Positions 28,451 through 38,547 are shown, counted from the first letter of the stretch. The stretch is DNA of 43,484 nucleotides from Chrysophaeum taylorii (GCA_029834535.1 JAQMWT010000535.1:1-43484), one strand, 5' to 3'. Numbers and translations: made by a program. The notes: a model not told the origin generated them from the sequence alone.

Positions 28451-28810
28451 AGTTAGGACAAGTGCAGGCCAGTAAGTTCACCCAGTCCCAATCTCTAACC
28501 CCAGCATTTTCACCCTGTTAAGTTCACCTAATCCCAATCTCTAACCCCAGTAAATTCGGTGTAAGCCCACTCGTGCTCACACCCACTCACCCCACTCTCC
28601 TGCGAGCTCGTCGCTCTCACCCCCGCCAATCCAAGGTGCTTTGATCCGCACACGCCGCTAAGCTTTGAGTTTACTCTAAAAGCCCCAGTAAGTTCACACT
28701 TGGTCTCAGTAAGTTCACCTGGTCACTAAGTTCACCTAGTCCCAATCTCTAACCTCAGTAAGTTCACCTGGTTCCAGTAAGTTCACCTGGTCCCAGTAAG
28801 TTCACCTATA
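28450..28810. repeat. Minisatellite block 2
   Basis: Same organisation as block 1: units with GTAAGTTCACC, TCTCTAACCCCAG and the shared spacer at about 28560-28680. Confidence 0.85.
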
Positions 28811-29397
28811 GTGCGCGTGTAGACGCCGGGAGGGGGCTTATCGGTATTGCGCAGCACGTGTGGGGTAGGGTGGAGTCGTCGACCCAGAAGAGGATATCCT
28901 CGGGGTTGCCGATCGACAGAGAGCCACGTAGAGCTGGACGTGGCAGAAGACGGGCTTCGCCAAGAGGACGCCGACCTCGCGGGGCGTCTGGCCCTGGCTC
29001 TTGTTGATCGTTTGGCGTAGGCGGGCCTTAAGCGATACAGGTTGGAGGAGCCTCGGTGACAACGACACGATCGATCATGTATCTGGTACCGTTGCAGTGG
29101 CCGTGCGACGGGTCGAGGTTGCGAAGACTTTAAGCTCGCGATCAAAGTCAGCATGCCGTTGGTTGTCAGGGAGTCGAAAACTCGACTGTAAAGAGCGAGG
29201 CGTCGTCTTCCGACCCAACCTAGTCGGCCGAAAAGAACTCCGACGCCTCGTCTCCGGGAAAAAAAGGCCGCGGTCATGCGCGCGTTGTCAGCATCGACAA
29301 CATCGTTTCGACGGGGCGTGAGAATGGCGCGCTGAAAGAGCCGCCGCGGGTCGTGGAAATAGTCTGCGAGGTCGCCGTAGACGGCTTGGAGGATCAC
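28811..29397 (-). pseudogene. Helicase fragment copy C
   Basis: Full-length copy. NKSQGQTPREVGVLLAKPVF reads in one frame with HVQLYVALCRSATPR. It shares with copies D and F the LLAKPVF variant (CGCCAAG at the equivalent of LPKP), marking a subgroup. Confidence 0.85.
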
Positions 29398-29472
29398 TGT
29401 CTGGCTCTCGCGTCTACCTGATCCTTACTCTCGCGCCTACCTGATCCTTACCCTAAATCGAGGGACAGACAA

Positions 29473-29860
29473 ACAGACTCGCCGCATCTACCGTGAGTGG
29501 GGGATCGCCAACGCATTAGGCCGGGCTCGCTGCGCCCTCACCGCCCTCACCCATGTCGCCGCCTCGGGGAACCCCGCCCAGGCCGCCCGATCCCAGCAGG
29601 ACGTCACCCTTCGTCGCACATATGTCCGGCGGCAGCATGCGTACGACCTACGGGCGGGGCCCGTCCTTTCTTCGCCTGCCCCACGCCTCGGCGATGACCC
29701 CGACTAGGTCCCGCGTACTTATCTCCGCCCGTCAGGCACATCCCTCATACCCCACAAACCCACCCACATCCTTCATGCTCCCCACACGCACCCCCCCCTC
29801 TTAGCAGTCGACATTTAAAGACAGACAAACAGACAAACAAACAGACAGACAAACATCTGT
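29473..29860 (+). mobile_element. LINE 3' fragment (5'-truncated) with microsatellite tail
   Basis: Matches 38952-39290: RRIYREWGIANALGRARCAL and AARSQQDVTLRRTY, then the DDPD stop, the GCCCGTCAGGCACATCC untranslated end and the GACA/AACA tail. It starts abruptly at ACTCGCCGCATCTACCGTG inside the coding region, directly after a microsatellite. Confidence 0.75.
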
Positions 29861-29879
29861 CGATTAGTAGTTAGGACAA

Positions 29880-30193
29880 GTGCAGGCCAGTAAGTTCACC
29901 TAGTCCCCGTTAAGTTCACCTAGTCCCAATCTCTAACCAAAGTAAATTCGGCGTAAACCCGCTCGTGCTCACATCCACTCTCCTTTGAAGTCGTCGCCGT
30001 CACCCCCGCCAATCTAAGCTGCTTTGATCCGCACACGCCGCTAACCTTTGAGTTTACTCTAAAAACCCCAGTAAGTTCACACTTGGTCTCAGTAAGTTCA
30101 CCTGGTCACTAAGTTCTTCTAGTCCCAATCTCTAACCTCAGTAAGTTCACCTGGTTCCAGTAAGTTCACCTGGTCCCAGTAAGTTTACCTATA
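29880..30193. repeat. Minisatellite block 3
   Basis: GTAAGTTCACCTAGTCCC and CTCTAACC units with the same spacer (29950-30060). Confidence 0.85.
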
Positions 30194-30779
30194 GTGCGCG
30201 TGTAGACGCGGGAGGGGGCTTATCGGTATTGCGCAGCACGTGTGGGGTAGGGTGGAGTCGTCGACCCAGAAGAGGATATCCTCGGGGTTGCCGATCGACA
30301 GAGAGCCACGTAGAGCTGGACGTGGCAGAAGACGGGCTTCGCCAAGAGGACGCCGACCTCGCGGGGCGTCTGGCCCTGGCTCTTGTTGATCGTTTGGCGT
30401 AGGCGGGCCTTAAGGGATACAGGTTGGAGGAGCCTCGGTGACAACGACACGATCGATCATGTATCTGGTACCGTTGCAGTGGCCGTGCGACGGGTCGAGG
30501 TTGCGAAGACATTAAGCTCGCGATCAAAGTCAGCATGCCGTTGGTTGTCAGGGAGTTGAAAACTCTACTGTAAAGAGCGAGGCGTCGTCTTCCGACCCAA
30601 CCTAGTCGGCCGAAAAGAACTCCGACGCCTCGTCTCCGGGAAAAAAAGGCCGCGGTCATGCGCGCGTTGTCAGCATCGACAACATCGTTTCGACGGGGCG
30701 TGAGAATGGCGCGCTGAAAGAGCCGCCGCGGGTCGTGGAAATAGTCTGCGAGGTCGCCGTAGACGGCTTGGAGGATCAC
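30194..30779 (-). pseudogene. Helicase fragment copy D
   Basis: Full-length copy, nearly identical to C (LLAKPVF subgroup), including the frame-breaking T-run and the TAG after FSAD. Confidence 0.85.
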
Positions 30780-30924
30780 TGTCTGGCTCTCGCGCCTACC
30801 TGATCCTTACCCTAAATCGAGGGACAAACAGACAGACAGACAAATCCCCCCTCTTAGCAGTCGACATTTAAAGACAGACAAACAAACAAACAGACAAACA
30901 TCTGTCGATTAGTAGTTAGGACAT

Positions 30925-31253
30925 ACAAGTGCAGGCCAGTAAGTTCACCTAGTCCCAATCTCTAACCCCAGTAAGTTCACCTGGTTCCCAGTAAGTTTCA
31001 TATAAGTTCACCTGGTCAGTAAGTTCACCTAGCTCTCACCAACTCCTTTGAGCTCGTCGCTCTCGCCTCCGCCAATCTAAGCTGCTTCGATCCGCACGCG
31101 CCGCCTACCTTTGAGTGAGTTTACTCTAAAAACCCTTTGCTCTAAAACCCCAGTATGTTCACCTGGTCCCAGTAAGTTCACCTGGTCACTATATTCACCT
31201 ATCCCAATCTCAAACCCCAGTTAGTTCACCTGGTCCCAGTAAGTTCACCTACA
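30925..31253. repeat. Minisatellite block 4
   Basis: Units are more irregular here (CCAGTAAGTTTCATATAAGT, CAGTATGTTCACC), with a spacer variant at 31030-31150. The mirror-image variant recurs at 41930-42100, linking copies E and I as inverted relatives. Confidence 0.8.
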
Positions 31254-31843
31254 GTGCGCGTGTAGACGCCGGGAGGGGGCTTATCGGTATTGCGCAGCAC
31301 GTGTGGGGTAGGGTGGAGTCGTCGACTCAGAAGAGCATATCCTCGGGGTTGCCGATCGACAGAGAGCCACGTAGAGCTGGACGTGACAGAAGACGGGCTT
31401 GTGGGCAAGAGGACGCCGACCTCGCGGGGCGTCTGGCCCTGGCTCTTGGTGATCGTTTGGCGTCGGCGGGCCTTACGGGATACAGGTTGGAGGAGCCTCG
31501 GTGACAACGACACGATCGATCATGTATCTGGTACCGTTGCAGTGGCCGTGCGACGGGTCGAGGTTGCGAAGACTTTAAGCTCGCGATCAAAGTCAGCATG
31601 CCGTTGGTTGTCAGGGAGTTCAAAACTCGACTGTAAAGAGCGAGGCGTCGGCTTCCGACCCAACCTAGTCGGCCGAAAAGAACTCCGACGCCTCGTCTCC
31701 GGGAAAAAAAAGGCCGCGGTCATGCGCGCGTTGTCAGCATCGACAACATCGTTTCGACGGGGCGTGAGAATGGCGCGCTGAAAGAGCCGCCGCGGGTCGT
31801 GGAAATAGTCTGCGAGGTCGCCGTAGACGGCTTGGAGGATCAC
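31254..31843 (-). pseudogene. Helicase fragment copy E
   Basis: Full-length copy with eight T in the homopolymer where most copies have seven. It reads TITKSQGQTPREVG where C and D have TINKSQGQT, and shows a CCCACAAG insertion variant near 31400. Confidence 0.85.
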
Positions 31844-31975
31844 TGTCTGGCTCTCGCTTCTACCTGATCCTTACTCTCGCGCCTACCTGATCCTTACCCT
31901 AAATCGAGGGACAAACAGACAGACAAACAAACAAACAGACAGACAGACAAACATCTGTCGATTAGTAGTTAGGAC

Positions 31976-32214
31976 TCAACGGATCGCTGAGCTATTGTTC
32001 ATTTGTACTCAAGCAGTATGTGCCGCCACGCCGCGAGATCGTCGCGATGGAACTACCCTAAATCGAGGGACAAACAGACAGACAGACAAACAAACAAACA
32101 GACAAACATCTGTCGATTAGTAGTTAGGACATATTCAACGGATCGCTGAGCTATTGTTCATTTGTACTCAAGCAGTATGTGCCGCCACGCCGCGAGATCG
32201 TCGCGATGGAACTA
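31976..32214. repeat. 159-bp tandem duplication
   Basis: An 80-bp sequence (TCAACGGATCGCTGAGCTAT to GATGGAACTA) occurs at 31976-32055 and 32135-32214. The intervening piece is the CCCTAAATCGAGGG element plus GACA/AACA tail, so the duplicated unit contains one microsatellite tail. Confidence 0.9.
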
Positions 32215-32690
32215 GTCCCCATAGTGAAGTCGGCATCCTTTCGTCCCCTCACGCAAAAAAAGGGAAAAGCCCACGCGTTGTAGGACCCGTCGTTGCGGCG
32301 CGGGCTAGTCTCGTTTTCTTATCCGACCCTACCTTTCACGACGACGGGCACTGCAGCACCAGAGTGGATCTACAAGGCAGGCTAATTGGCAGGGCAAGTG
32401 GGGTTCGAGGGGAGTGTGTGGCGTCGTTGGGTTGGTCGCAAGGACTGTGGCGGCCTCATGGCATAATGCGGCGCCTCAGAGGTCCTTGAGGTAGTCGTGG
32501 ACGTTCTCCTCGGGAGCGGGGCTCTTTAGCGGTTAAAAGGGGTCGGCTTCTCCGGATCTGCCTGCTGTCCCACGCAATTCCAGCTACTTAACGGCTCACT
32601 GCCTCAGGCTCTCCTCCTACTCCTCGGAGCCGGGCTCGTCGACGGAATCTGGCGCGGTGGCCTCGTCCGTATTCACTGGGGGCGGTTTGT

Positions 32691-32721
<31 letters not shown>

Positions 32722-33067
32722 TTGAGGACAGGACGCATACAATACCCCGTCAAGTTCTAATGCTCGGAGTGGTGCAACACTCGGCGTCGAGAGCAACGAG
32801 TCGCTTTCAGCTGGTCGACGGAGTGTTCGAGGTCTTGAATCTCGAACCAAATCGTATCTCGATGCGGCTGCTCGGCGGCGCCGCTCACGTGGTCGTCCAG
32901 CCGGGCCTTTGAGTCTGCGATCTCCTACTAGACGGATCTCTCGCTGGAAACAAACGATGAGGTCACCCCTTTGCAGTTTCGTGACCCGATCTGTTTCCGG
33001 ACCTTTAAAACCCCGTGATGATGTCAACACAGTGTACAAACGCAACGCGTACGGTCAACAAGAATGT
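32215..33067. other. Stretch without supported gene
   Basis: Unlike the array. A (GTC/ATC)n trinucleotide tract at about 32688-32722 gives a spurious poly-Asp frame on the minus strand. The right end (32999-33072) is the segment duplicated at 25848-25925. Confidence 0.5.
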
Positions 33068-33072
33068 ATTCG

Positions 33073-33168
33073 TGTTACGAATGGTATGAGGCGTTAGACT
33101 AGCGATAAGAGAAAGACGTAAGGATACTGGATACGTGGTGCAGGGGTAAGTGTCATAGCTTCCTCACA
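33073..33168 (-). repeat. Copia 3' LTR (96 bp)
   Basis: On the minus strand it starts TGTGAGGAAGC and ends CGTAACA, giving TG..CA ends. It is very short for an LTR. Confidence 0.85.
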
Positions 33169-33280
33169 CACGTGCTGGAAAAGAAGGAAAAAGGAAAAAG
33201 GGGTAAGTGAGGTCCTCACACAGGTGCTGGAAAAGAAGGAAAAGGAAAAAGGGGTAAGTGAGACGCTCACAGAGGAGAAG
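33143..33280. repeat. ~55-bp tandem repeat overlapping the LTR edge
   Basis: GGGGTAAGTG starts recur at 33143, 33200 and 33251, with GTGCTGGAAAAGAAGG between them. The first unit lies partly inside the LTR. On the element's coding strand this is pyrimidine-rich, so the usual purine-rich polypurine tract is not seen next to the LTR. Confidence 0.75.
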
Positions 33281-33340
33281 CTTTGAGGAAGACGTCACAG
33301 AGGCATTGTGGCAAGAAAACAACAGAGATCAGGGTGAAGA

Positions 33341-33919
33341 TCACGAAGTGAGGTAAAGAGCGCGAAGCCGGAGGAAGGAAGGAGCTTCCGTACTGCGGGT
33401 GAAAATGTCGCTAAGATTGTGAAGGCGGGGTATGTGCTTGAGATCAATGATGTGGTTGCGATGATATTCGGCGGTACTGTAAAAGCGAATGTCAATATGG
33501 CGGGTGCGCCGTGTGAGACATTGGAGACGAACTTGGGTGACGGTGGTGCTATTATCAACATACATTGGGACCGCGTGACGAGGGAGATCAAAGTCATCAA
33601 AAAGTTTGAGAAGCCAAGAGAGCTCAGCAGTAGCAGCGTAAAGAGCAAGCAATTCAGCTTCAAAAGAAGAGCGAGCAAGTAAGTATTGCGAGCGGGAGCA
33701 GTAGGCTATCATAGAGCCCGCAAGAAGAAAGCAAAAACCAGTTGTAGAGTGGCGGTCATCAGGGTCGTCGGCCCAGCTGGAGTCGGAATAACCACAGAGA
33801 TGAAGGGTAGAATCGCGACCAAGAATAAGGGCAAGATCCAGGATTGTGGGAAAAACGCGCACGGGCGAAAAGGGATGCGTGCCATGAAGATGTGATCTGG
33901 AGAACCAGGAGCCGGACAA
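33341..33919 (-). pseudogene. Copia RNase H domain, in another frame than RT
   Basis: LHLCGYSDSSWADDPDDRHS carries the first catalytic Asp, TTGFCFLL is the family signature, and SSFEAELLALYAATAELSWL carries the catalytic Glu. RTRHIDIRFYSTAEY and HIPRLHNLSDIFTR close the domain. The residues before it do not show the usual YR.lVGSL.YL...RPD connection, so about 60-80 residues seem to be missing between RT and RNase H. It overlaps the upstream ORF in a different frame near 33870-33880. Confidence 0.8.
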
Positions 33920-36033
33920 TCAGCCGCAGAAAGATGAAGACCTTTGGGAGCGGGAGTGAGTTCGGGTTTACTGTTGATGAAGCGATGTTCGGTAAGGATT
34001 TCACGGATAGCATGGGATTGGTCAAGAGTGAGGGTTCTCCGAGGGCGATCACGCGTAATGCGAAGACCAACGTAAGAGGTAAGATCAAGTTGATTGACGT
34101 CAGTGAAAGCGCGGAAACGGAGGAAAAAGGCTTGGTAATGGCCAATGCAATGACGAGGGTGCGCCACAAGAAGGTCATCAACGACACGGAGGACCACGGT
34201 AGAATTGAGCACGAGCTTGTAATGGCAAGTGTCACCAGATCCGCGGACGAAGCCACAATCATTGAGAAGGAAGCGTTCCAAATAAAGCCACCAATTGCGA
34301 CAAGCTTGTTTGCAACCATACCAAGAGCGACGGAGCTTGTAAACGATTTTGGAACCGTCGGTGGGTTGGCGAGGAGCATAGCCTTCGGGTGGCCAGACAT
34401 AGATGTCTTCGTCAATGGGAGCTTGAATAAAAGCGGAGCTGACATCCAACTTGTGCAAATCCCAGGCATGAACAGCGACAAAGGTTAGAAAGAAACAGAT
34501 CGTGACGATGTTGGCAACCGGTGAGTAGGTGTCATGATAATCAATGCCGTGAACCTGGGTGTAACCGCGGACGACAAGGCGAGCCTTGTACGATTTGAAG
34601 CGGCCAGAGTCATACTTCTCGCGGAGGATCCACTTGAGGGTACAAATGTTGCCAGAAAAAGTCTCAGGGAGGCGAATCACATCCCAACAACCAAGTTGAC
34701 CACGAGAGCTGTATTCTTTAGCGATGGCTTGCAACCAGCCAGGACGCTCAGGATTGGTCGGAGCTAAAGCTTCTCGTAAATGGGTGGAAGTGATAGTAGT
34801 TTCGTCAGGGTCTGAATACTGGGACATTTCTTCGGAAGCAGAGTAATAAACGTGTGAATGGGGATCAACAAGGGTGTTAGCTAAACAAAGGGGAAGGAAG
34901 ACATAATGAACTAACAAACGAAAGCTAACAGAAGAGACATACAAAGAGTTGCAGGGGGAAACAGAAGCGACAGAGGAAACAGAATGGCCCGTATCGACAT
35001 CAGAATGGCCCGTATCAACATCAGAATAGCCCGTATCAACATTGGAATGGCCCGTATCAACATTGTGACAGGATGAAACAGAATGGCCCGTAAAAAAGTT
35101 CGTTGGTTGTTGTAACGCGCGTTGGTCGACTTTGCGCGGTCGGCCCCGTTTGGCACGACGTAATGGTGCACGTTTCGTATTGGCCGGTAATAGTGTAGGC
35201 AGTAACGTTTCTGGGGTGATCAGTCCCGATAAGGCCGGCTCCGGAGCATCAAAAACAGAAGATATTGGGGATACGGCCGAAGATAAACGAGGGTCGTAAT
35301 AAAACAAGTCAGGAAAACGAGAATCCACTAGAGACGGAGGAAGGGGTTGAGTGGACAGTGACTTACGCAGAGCGAAATTTTCGTCAAAAACAACATCAAT
35401 CGACGTGTGGATGACAGGACCTGTGGGGCGTTGAAGCAATATGCGATATCCAGGGCCTGCAGAGGGATACCCAATGAAGATACCGGTTATAGCTTTGGTA
35501 AGCCATTTGTCGCCAGTAAGAATTGCAGCAGGACAGCCCCAAACACGAAGAAAATCGACACGCGGGAGTGTTTCATGTAGCATTTCATATGGCGTCATAT
35601 ATCCAGGATTAGAGGCATTTGGCATACGCTCAGAGATGAAGTCAGCCGTTTCCATGGCCCAACGCCAAAAATCAGGTGGACGGTGCGCATGTACCAAAAG
35701 AGTGCGAGTAATATCCGCGGTTGCGCAATGAGAGCGTTCCACAACACCGGAAAAAGCGTGAGCCTGTGAAGTTTTGGACTGTGCTGCCGGAGCGCGCCGA
35801 AGCGCAATATTGTTGCCCAGACAGAAGGTTTCGAATTGGCCCATAAGAGAGCGGTCACGATCGGTGTAGATGAGGGCAATGCGATATCCGAATGGGCGAA
35901 CCACGGTAGACAGAAAAAGTTCGAGTTGACGAGCGTTCGTAAGGGCATTGTGTCGTGGAGCAAAGTAACGCGTGCGGCGGCGCGTATGATCATCGACAAA
36001 CGTGAGCTTGATGGGCCAACGTTGGGGGAGCAA
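33709..36033 (-). CDS. Copia pol: integrase and reverse transcriptase
   Basis: The 774-residue ORF starts inside the integrase (FVDDHTRRRTRYF 12-24, ALIYTDRDR 53-61, FSGVVERSH 94-102, FWRWAMETADF 122-132, MTPYEM 146-151); D14/D58/E99 fit the DDE triad. A linker holds an AT-hook-like RGRPRK (296-301) and seven-residue repeats (N/D)VDTG(H/Y)S at about 324-351. RT spans about 430-690: KLDVSSAFIQAPIDEDIYV (D530), KLRRSWYGCKQACRNWW and VVDDLL (617-622, where most relatives have YVDD). RT copies RNA into DNA and the integrase inserts it. The frame after about residue 720 (33870) is wrong; RNase H continues in another frame. The listed ATG is not the polyprotein start, since gag lies upstream in broken frames. 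Confidence 0.85.
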   Translation of the reverse strand: MLPQRWPIKLTFVDDHTRRRTRYFAPRHNALTNARQLELFLSTVVRPFGYRIALIYTDRDRSLMGQFETFCLGNNIALRRAPAAQSKTSQAHAFSGVVERSHCATADITRTLLVHAHRPPDFWRWAMETADFISERMPNASNPGYMTPYEMLHETLPRVDFLRVWGCPAAILTGDKWLTKAITGIFIGYPSAGPGYRILLQRPTGPVIHTSIDVVFDENFALRKSLSTQPLPPSLVDSRFPDLFYYDPRLSSAVSPISSVFDAPEPALSGLITPETLLPTLLPANTKRAPLRRAKRGRPRKVDQRALQQPTNFFTGHSVSSCHNVDTGHSNVDTGYSDVDTGHSDVDTGHSVSSVASVSPCNSLYVSSVSFRLLVHYVFLPLCLANTLVDPHSHVYYSASEEMSQYSDPDETTITSTHLREALAPTNPERPGWLQAIAKEYSSRGQLGCWDVIRLPETFSGNICTLKWILREKYDSGRFKSYKARLVVRGYTQVHGIDYHDTYSPVANIVTICFFLTFVAVHAWDLHKLDVSSAFIQAPIDEDIYVWPPEGYAPRQPTDGSKIVYKLRRSWYGCKQACRNWWLYLERFLLNDCGFVRGSGDTCHYKLVLNSTVVLRVVDDLLVAHPRHCIGHYQAFFLRFRAFTDVNQLDLTSYVGLRITRDRPRRTLTLDQSHAIREILTEHRFINSKPELTPAPKGLHLSAADCPAPGSPDHIFMARIPFRPCAFFPQSWILPLFLVAILPFISVVIPTPAGPTTLMTATLQLVFAFFLRAL
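34983..35070 (-). repeat. 21-bp tandem repeats in pol linker
   Basis: Four units of AATGGCCCGTATCRACATC form on the plus strand, encoding (N/D)VDTG(H/Y)S on the minus strand. They keep the frame and lie between integrase and RT, a region that tolerates length change. Confidence 0.85.
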
Positions 36034-37398
36034 GCGCGTTCGTCATACTCGAATAGACCCCGGTAGAAGTTGGCGACAGTGGCAAAACAGTTGTGGCACG
36101 TAAGAACGTTGCAGATAGCTTGCAGATAGCGTCGCAATGGCACGTAAGAACATTGCAGATAGCGTCGCGGGTGCTGAGCACGGAATTCACGTCGATAGCA
36201 AAACCGAATTTTAAAGGTCAGAAAAGCGGCGAAAAAGTGCGTGAAGGAGAACCACAAATCACACAGCAAAGAAGCGTCTGTCCAGGATCCCGAAGATGAG
36301 CGATCCAACCACATAGGAAGCACGAAAACTGCGCACGCGAAAAATTGACAGGCACAGCTTAGTTGTGGCAGGTGAAATGCGCGATGGACCGTGATTCGCT
36401 GGTTTTACCAAAACCGACAAGCACAACGAGGAGTGGATCAACTAATAGCTGAAAATGCACAACGGGGAGTGGAGCAACGAATAGGCAAAATACAGAACGA
36501 GGAGGGGAGCAACGACGAGGTGAAAAGACAGAACGAGGAGAGGAGCAACGACGAGGGGAAAATACAGAACGAGGGGTGGAGCAACGAATAGCGGAAAATA
36601 CAGAACGAGGGGTTGAGCAACGAATAGCGGAAAATACAGAACGAGGCGCCTGTGCAATGGGAGCTAAAAACAAAAAAACGAGGGGCTTCCGTGGGATGGG
36701 GTTGTTGATGTGCTTGCATCAGCTTGGAAGAGTCTGGTGGCTGACGACGCGGCGGATAGCGCGGCGGAAGTGGTTGTGCATGCCATCGAAATTGGTTGTT
36801 GTTGAACTTCTCAAGGGTACAACCACATTCATCGGTACGAAACGCCAGACGATAAAACAAAGCCAGTTTGAAGCACGATGCACGTAGTCAAATGCGAGGA
36901 CACACTCGAGGGTGCGTCAGATCAGGTAGAATGTCGAGCAACTTGAACTCCGGTGATTGGTACAGTGCCGAGCAACTTGAACGCCGGTGATAGGTACAAT
37001 GCCAAGCAACTTGTATACTCCGATGATGAACTTGTTGAGGAAGTTCGCTACGCGATCCCCACGGCCCATGTAGACATCGGTAATGCGCTTGTAAAGTCGC
37101 GTGAAGTTCATGTCGCGGTTGTCATGTTGTTCGCGTGAAGTTCATGTCGCGGTTTTGATGGATATCAACGTTGTTGCTTGACGCGAAAGTCTTCTTCAGA
37201 GCAGCCAGAAGCGGAAATGCTAGTCCAAGTGTCAGTGGTCAAGATAATGCGATCACCGGTGGAAATGATCATGTTTTCCAGGCGCCGGGTCCATTGGTAA
37301 AAAAGATGTCGCTCACCACTGAAAGCATCGAGTTTTTGCGAAAGCTTGCTATCCTTAATTTCGATCGAGGACATGATAAACGATAACGAACCGAACAC
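36034..37398 (-). pseudogene. Copia gag and gag-pre-integrase remnants
   Basis: Pieces in order on the minus strand: a gag start (37398-37165, KLDAFSGERHLFYQWTRRLE), a gag middle (37111-36917, RLYKRITDVYMGRGDRVANF then LNKFIIGVYKLLG), a Pro/Arg/Gln-rich piece (36860-36660, PLPPRYPPRRQPPDSSKLMQ) and a CHNC-containing stretch (about 36100) at the expected place of the gag-pre-integrase zinc site. Frames change at least three times, and a minisatellite occupies 36440-36640, so no intact Gag can be made. A CCHC knuckle was not found. Confidence 0.65.
36440..36640. repeat. ~36-bp minisatellite inside the Copia gag region
   Basis: About six units of AGCAACGA(R)TAGCGGAAAAT form with ACAGAACGAGG, two of them nearly identical at 36565-36636. 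They match poorly to gag coding and probably arose by replication slippage after the gene was lost. Confidence 0.8.
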
Positions 37399-37460
37399 GT
37401 AGCAATGAACCGAAGCCGATGAGGAGTCGCCGTGAAGTCAAGCTCAGGTCGTCGTCGACG

Positions 37461-37475
37461 AGCACCTGCTTACCA
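37461..37475 (-). promoter_or_regulatory. Primer binding site-like sequence
   Basis: Directly inside the 5' LTR the minus strand reads TGGTAAGCAGGTGCT. A TGG start abutting the LTR is expected of a tRNA primer site (pairing with the CCA end). It is not the common initiator-Met form beyond TGGTA, so the tRNA is undetermined. Confidence 0.55.
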
Positions 37476-37571
37476 TGTTACGAATGGTATGAGGCGTTAG
37501 ACTAGCGATAAGAGAAAGACGTAAGGATACTGGATACGTGGTGCAGGGGTAAGTGTCATAGCTTCCTCAGA
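37476..37571 (-). repeat. Copia 5' LTR (96 bp)
   Basis: Identical to the 3' LTR except the second base of the outer end (TC instead of TG on the minus strand). The target duplication ATTCG follows at 37572-37576. Confidence 0.85.
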
Positions 37572-37584
37572 ATTCGAAAAGGAC

Positions 37585-37961
37585 AAGTGCAGGCCAGTAA
37601 GTTCACCTAGTCCCAATCTCTAACCCCAGTAAGTTCACGGTCCCGTTAAGTTCACCTAGTCCCAATCTCTAACCCCAGTAAAATCGGCGTAAACCCAATC
37701 TCTAACCCCAGAAAGTTCGGCGTAAACCCGCACCCACTCACCCCACTCTCCTTCGAGCTCGTCGCTCTCACCCCTGCCAATCTAAGCTGCTCTGATCCGC
37801 ACACGCCGCTGAGCTTTGAGTTTACTCTAAAAGCCCCAGTAAGTTCACACTTGGTCTCAGTAAGTTCACCTGGTCACTAAGTTCACCTAGTCCCAATCTC
37901 TAACCTCCGTAAGTTCACCTGGTTCCAGTAAGTTCACCTGGTCCCAGTAAGTTAACCTATA
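37585..37961. repeat. Minisatellite block 5
   Basis: Same units and spacer as blocks 1-4, beginning right after the Copia target duplication with GACAAGTGCAGGCCAGTAAG. Confidence 0.85.
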
Positions 37962-38547
37962 GTGCGCGTGTAGACGCCGGGAGGGGGCTTATCGGTATTG
38001 CGCAGCACGTGTGGAGTAGGGTGGAGTCGTCGACCAAAAAGAGGATATCCTCGGGGTTGCCGATCGACAGAGAGCCACGTAGAGCTGGACGTGGCAGAAG
38101 ACGGGCTTCGCCAAGAGGACGCCGACCTCGCGGGGCGTCTGGCCCTGGCTCTTGGTGATCGTTTGGCGTCGGCGGGCCTTAAGGGATACAGGTTGGAGGT
38201 GCCTCGGTGACAACGACACGATCGATCATGTATCTGGTACCGTTGCAGTGGCCGTGCGACGGGTCGAGGTTGCGAAGACTTTAAACTCGCGATCAAAGTC
38301 AGCATGCCGTTGGTTGTCAGGGAGTTGAAAACTCGACTCTTGAGAGCGAGGCGTCGTCTTCCGACCCAACCTAGTCTGCCGAAAAGAACTCCGACGCCTC
38401 GTCTCCGGGAAAAAAAGGCCGCGGTCATGCGCGCGTTGTCAGCATCGACAACATCGTTTCGACGGGGCGTGAGAATGGCGCGCTGAAAGAGCCGCCGCGG
38501 GTCGTGGAAATAGTCTGCGAGGTCGCCGTAGACGGCTTGGAGGATCA
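37962..38547 (-). pseudogene. Helicase fragment copy F
   Basis: Full-length copy, last of the minus-strand set. It has the LLAKPVF variant but with TITKSQGQT, so it combines features of C/D and E. It ends at GGATCAATGG where others have GGATCACTG. Confidence 0.85.

Larger units (their letters stand above)
33073..37571 (-). mobile_element. Copia retrotransposon with 96-bp LTRs
   Basis: The element is 4499 bp. Its LTRs differ at one position in 96. A perfect 5-bp target duplication ATTCG lies at 33068-33072 and 37572-37576. Coding order on the minus strand is gag remnants, integrase, RT, RNase H, which is Copia order. A related unoccupied site near 25910 confirms the boundaries. LTR similarity points to recent insertion, yet gag is broken and pol has a frame change plus a likely deletion between RT and RNase H, so this copy was probably mobilised in trans or as a defective master. 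Confidence 0.9.

Noticed and set aside
32617..33045. 142-residue minus-strand ORF with a poly-Asp run
   Set aside because: The Asp run is a translated GTC/ATC trinucleotide repeat, there is no domain, and the N-terminal part lies on the antisense of the duplicated segment at 32999-33072.
33844..34488. 214-residue plus-strand ORF inside the Copia element
   Set aside because: It is the antisense of the integrase/RT coding strand, whose motifs are clear; the plus-strand product has none.
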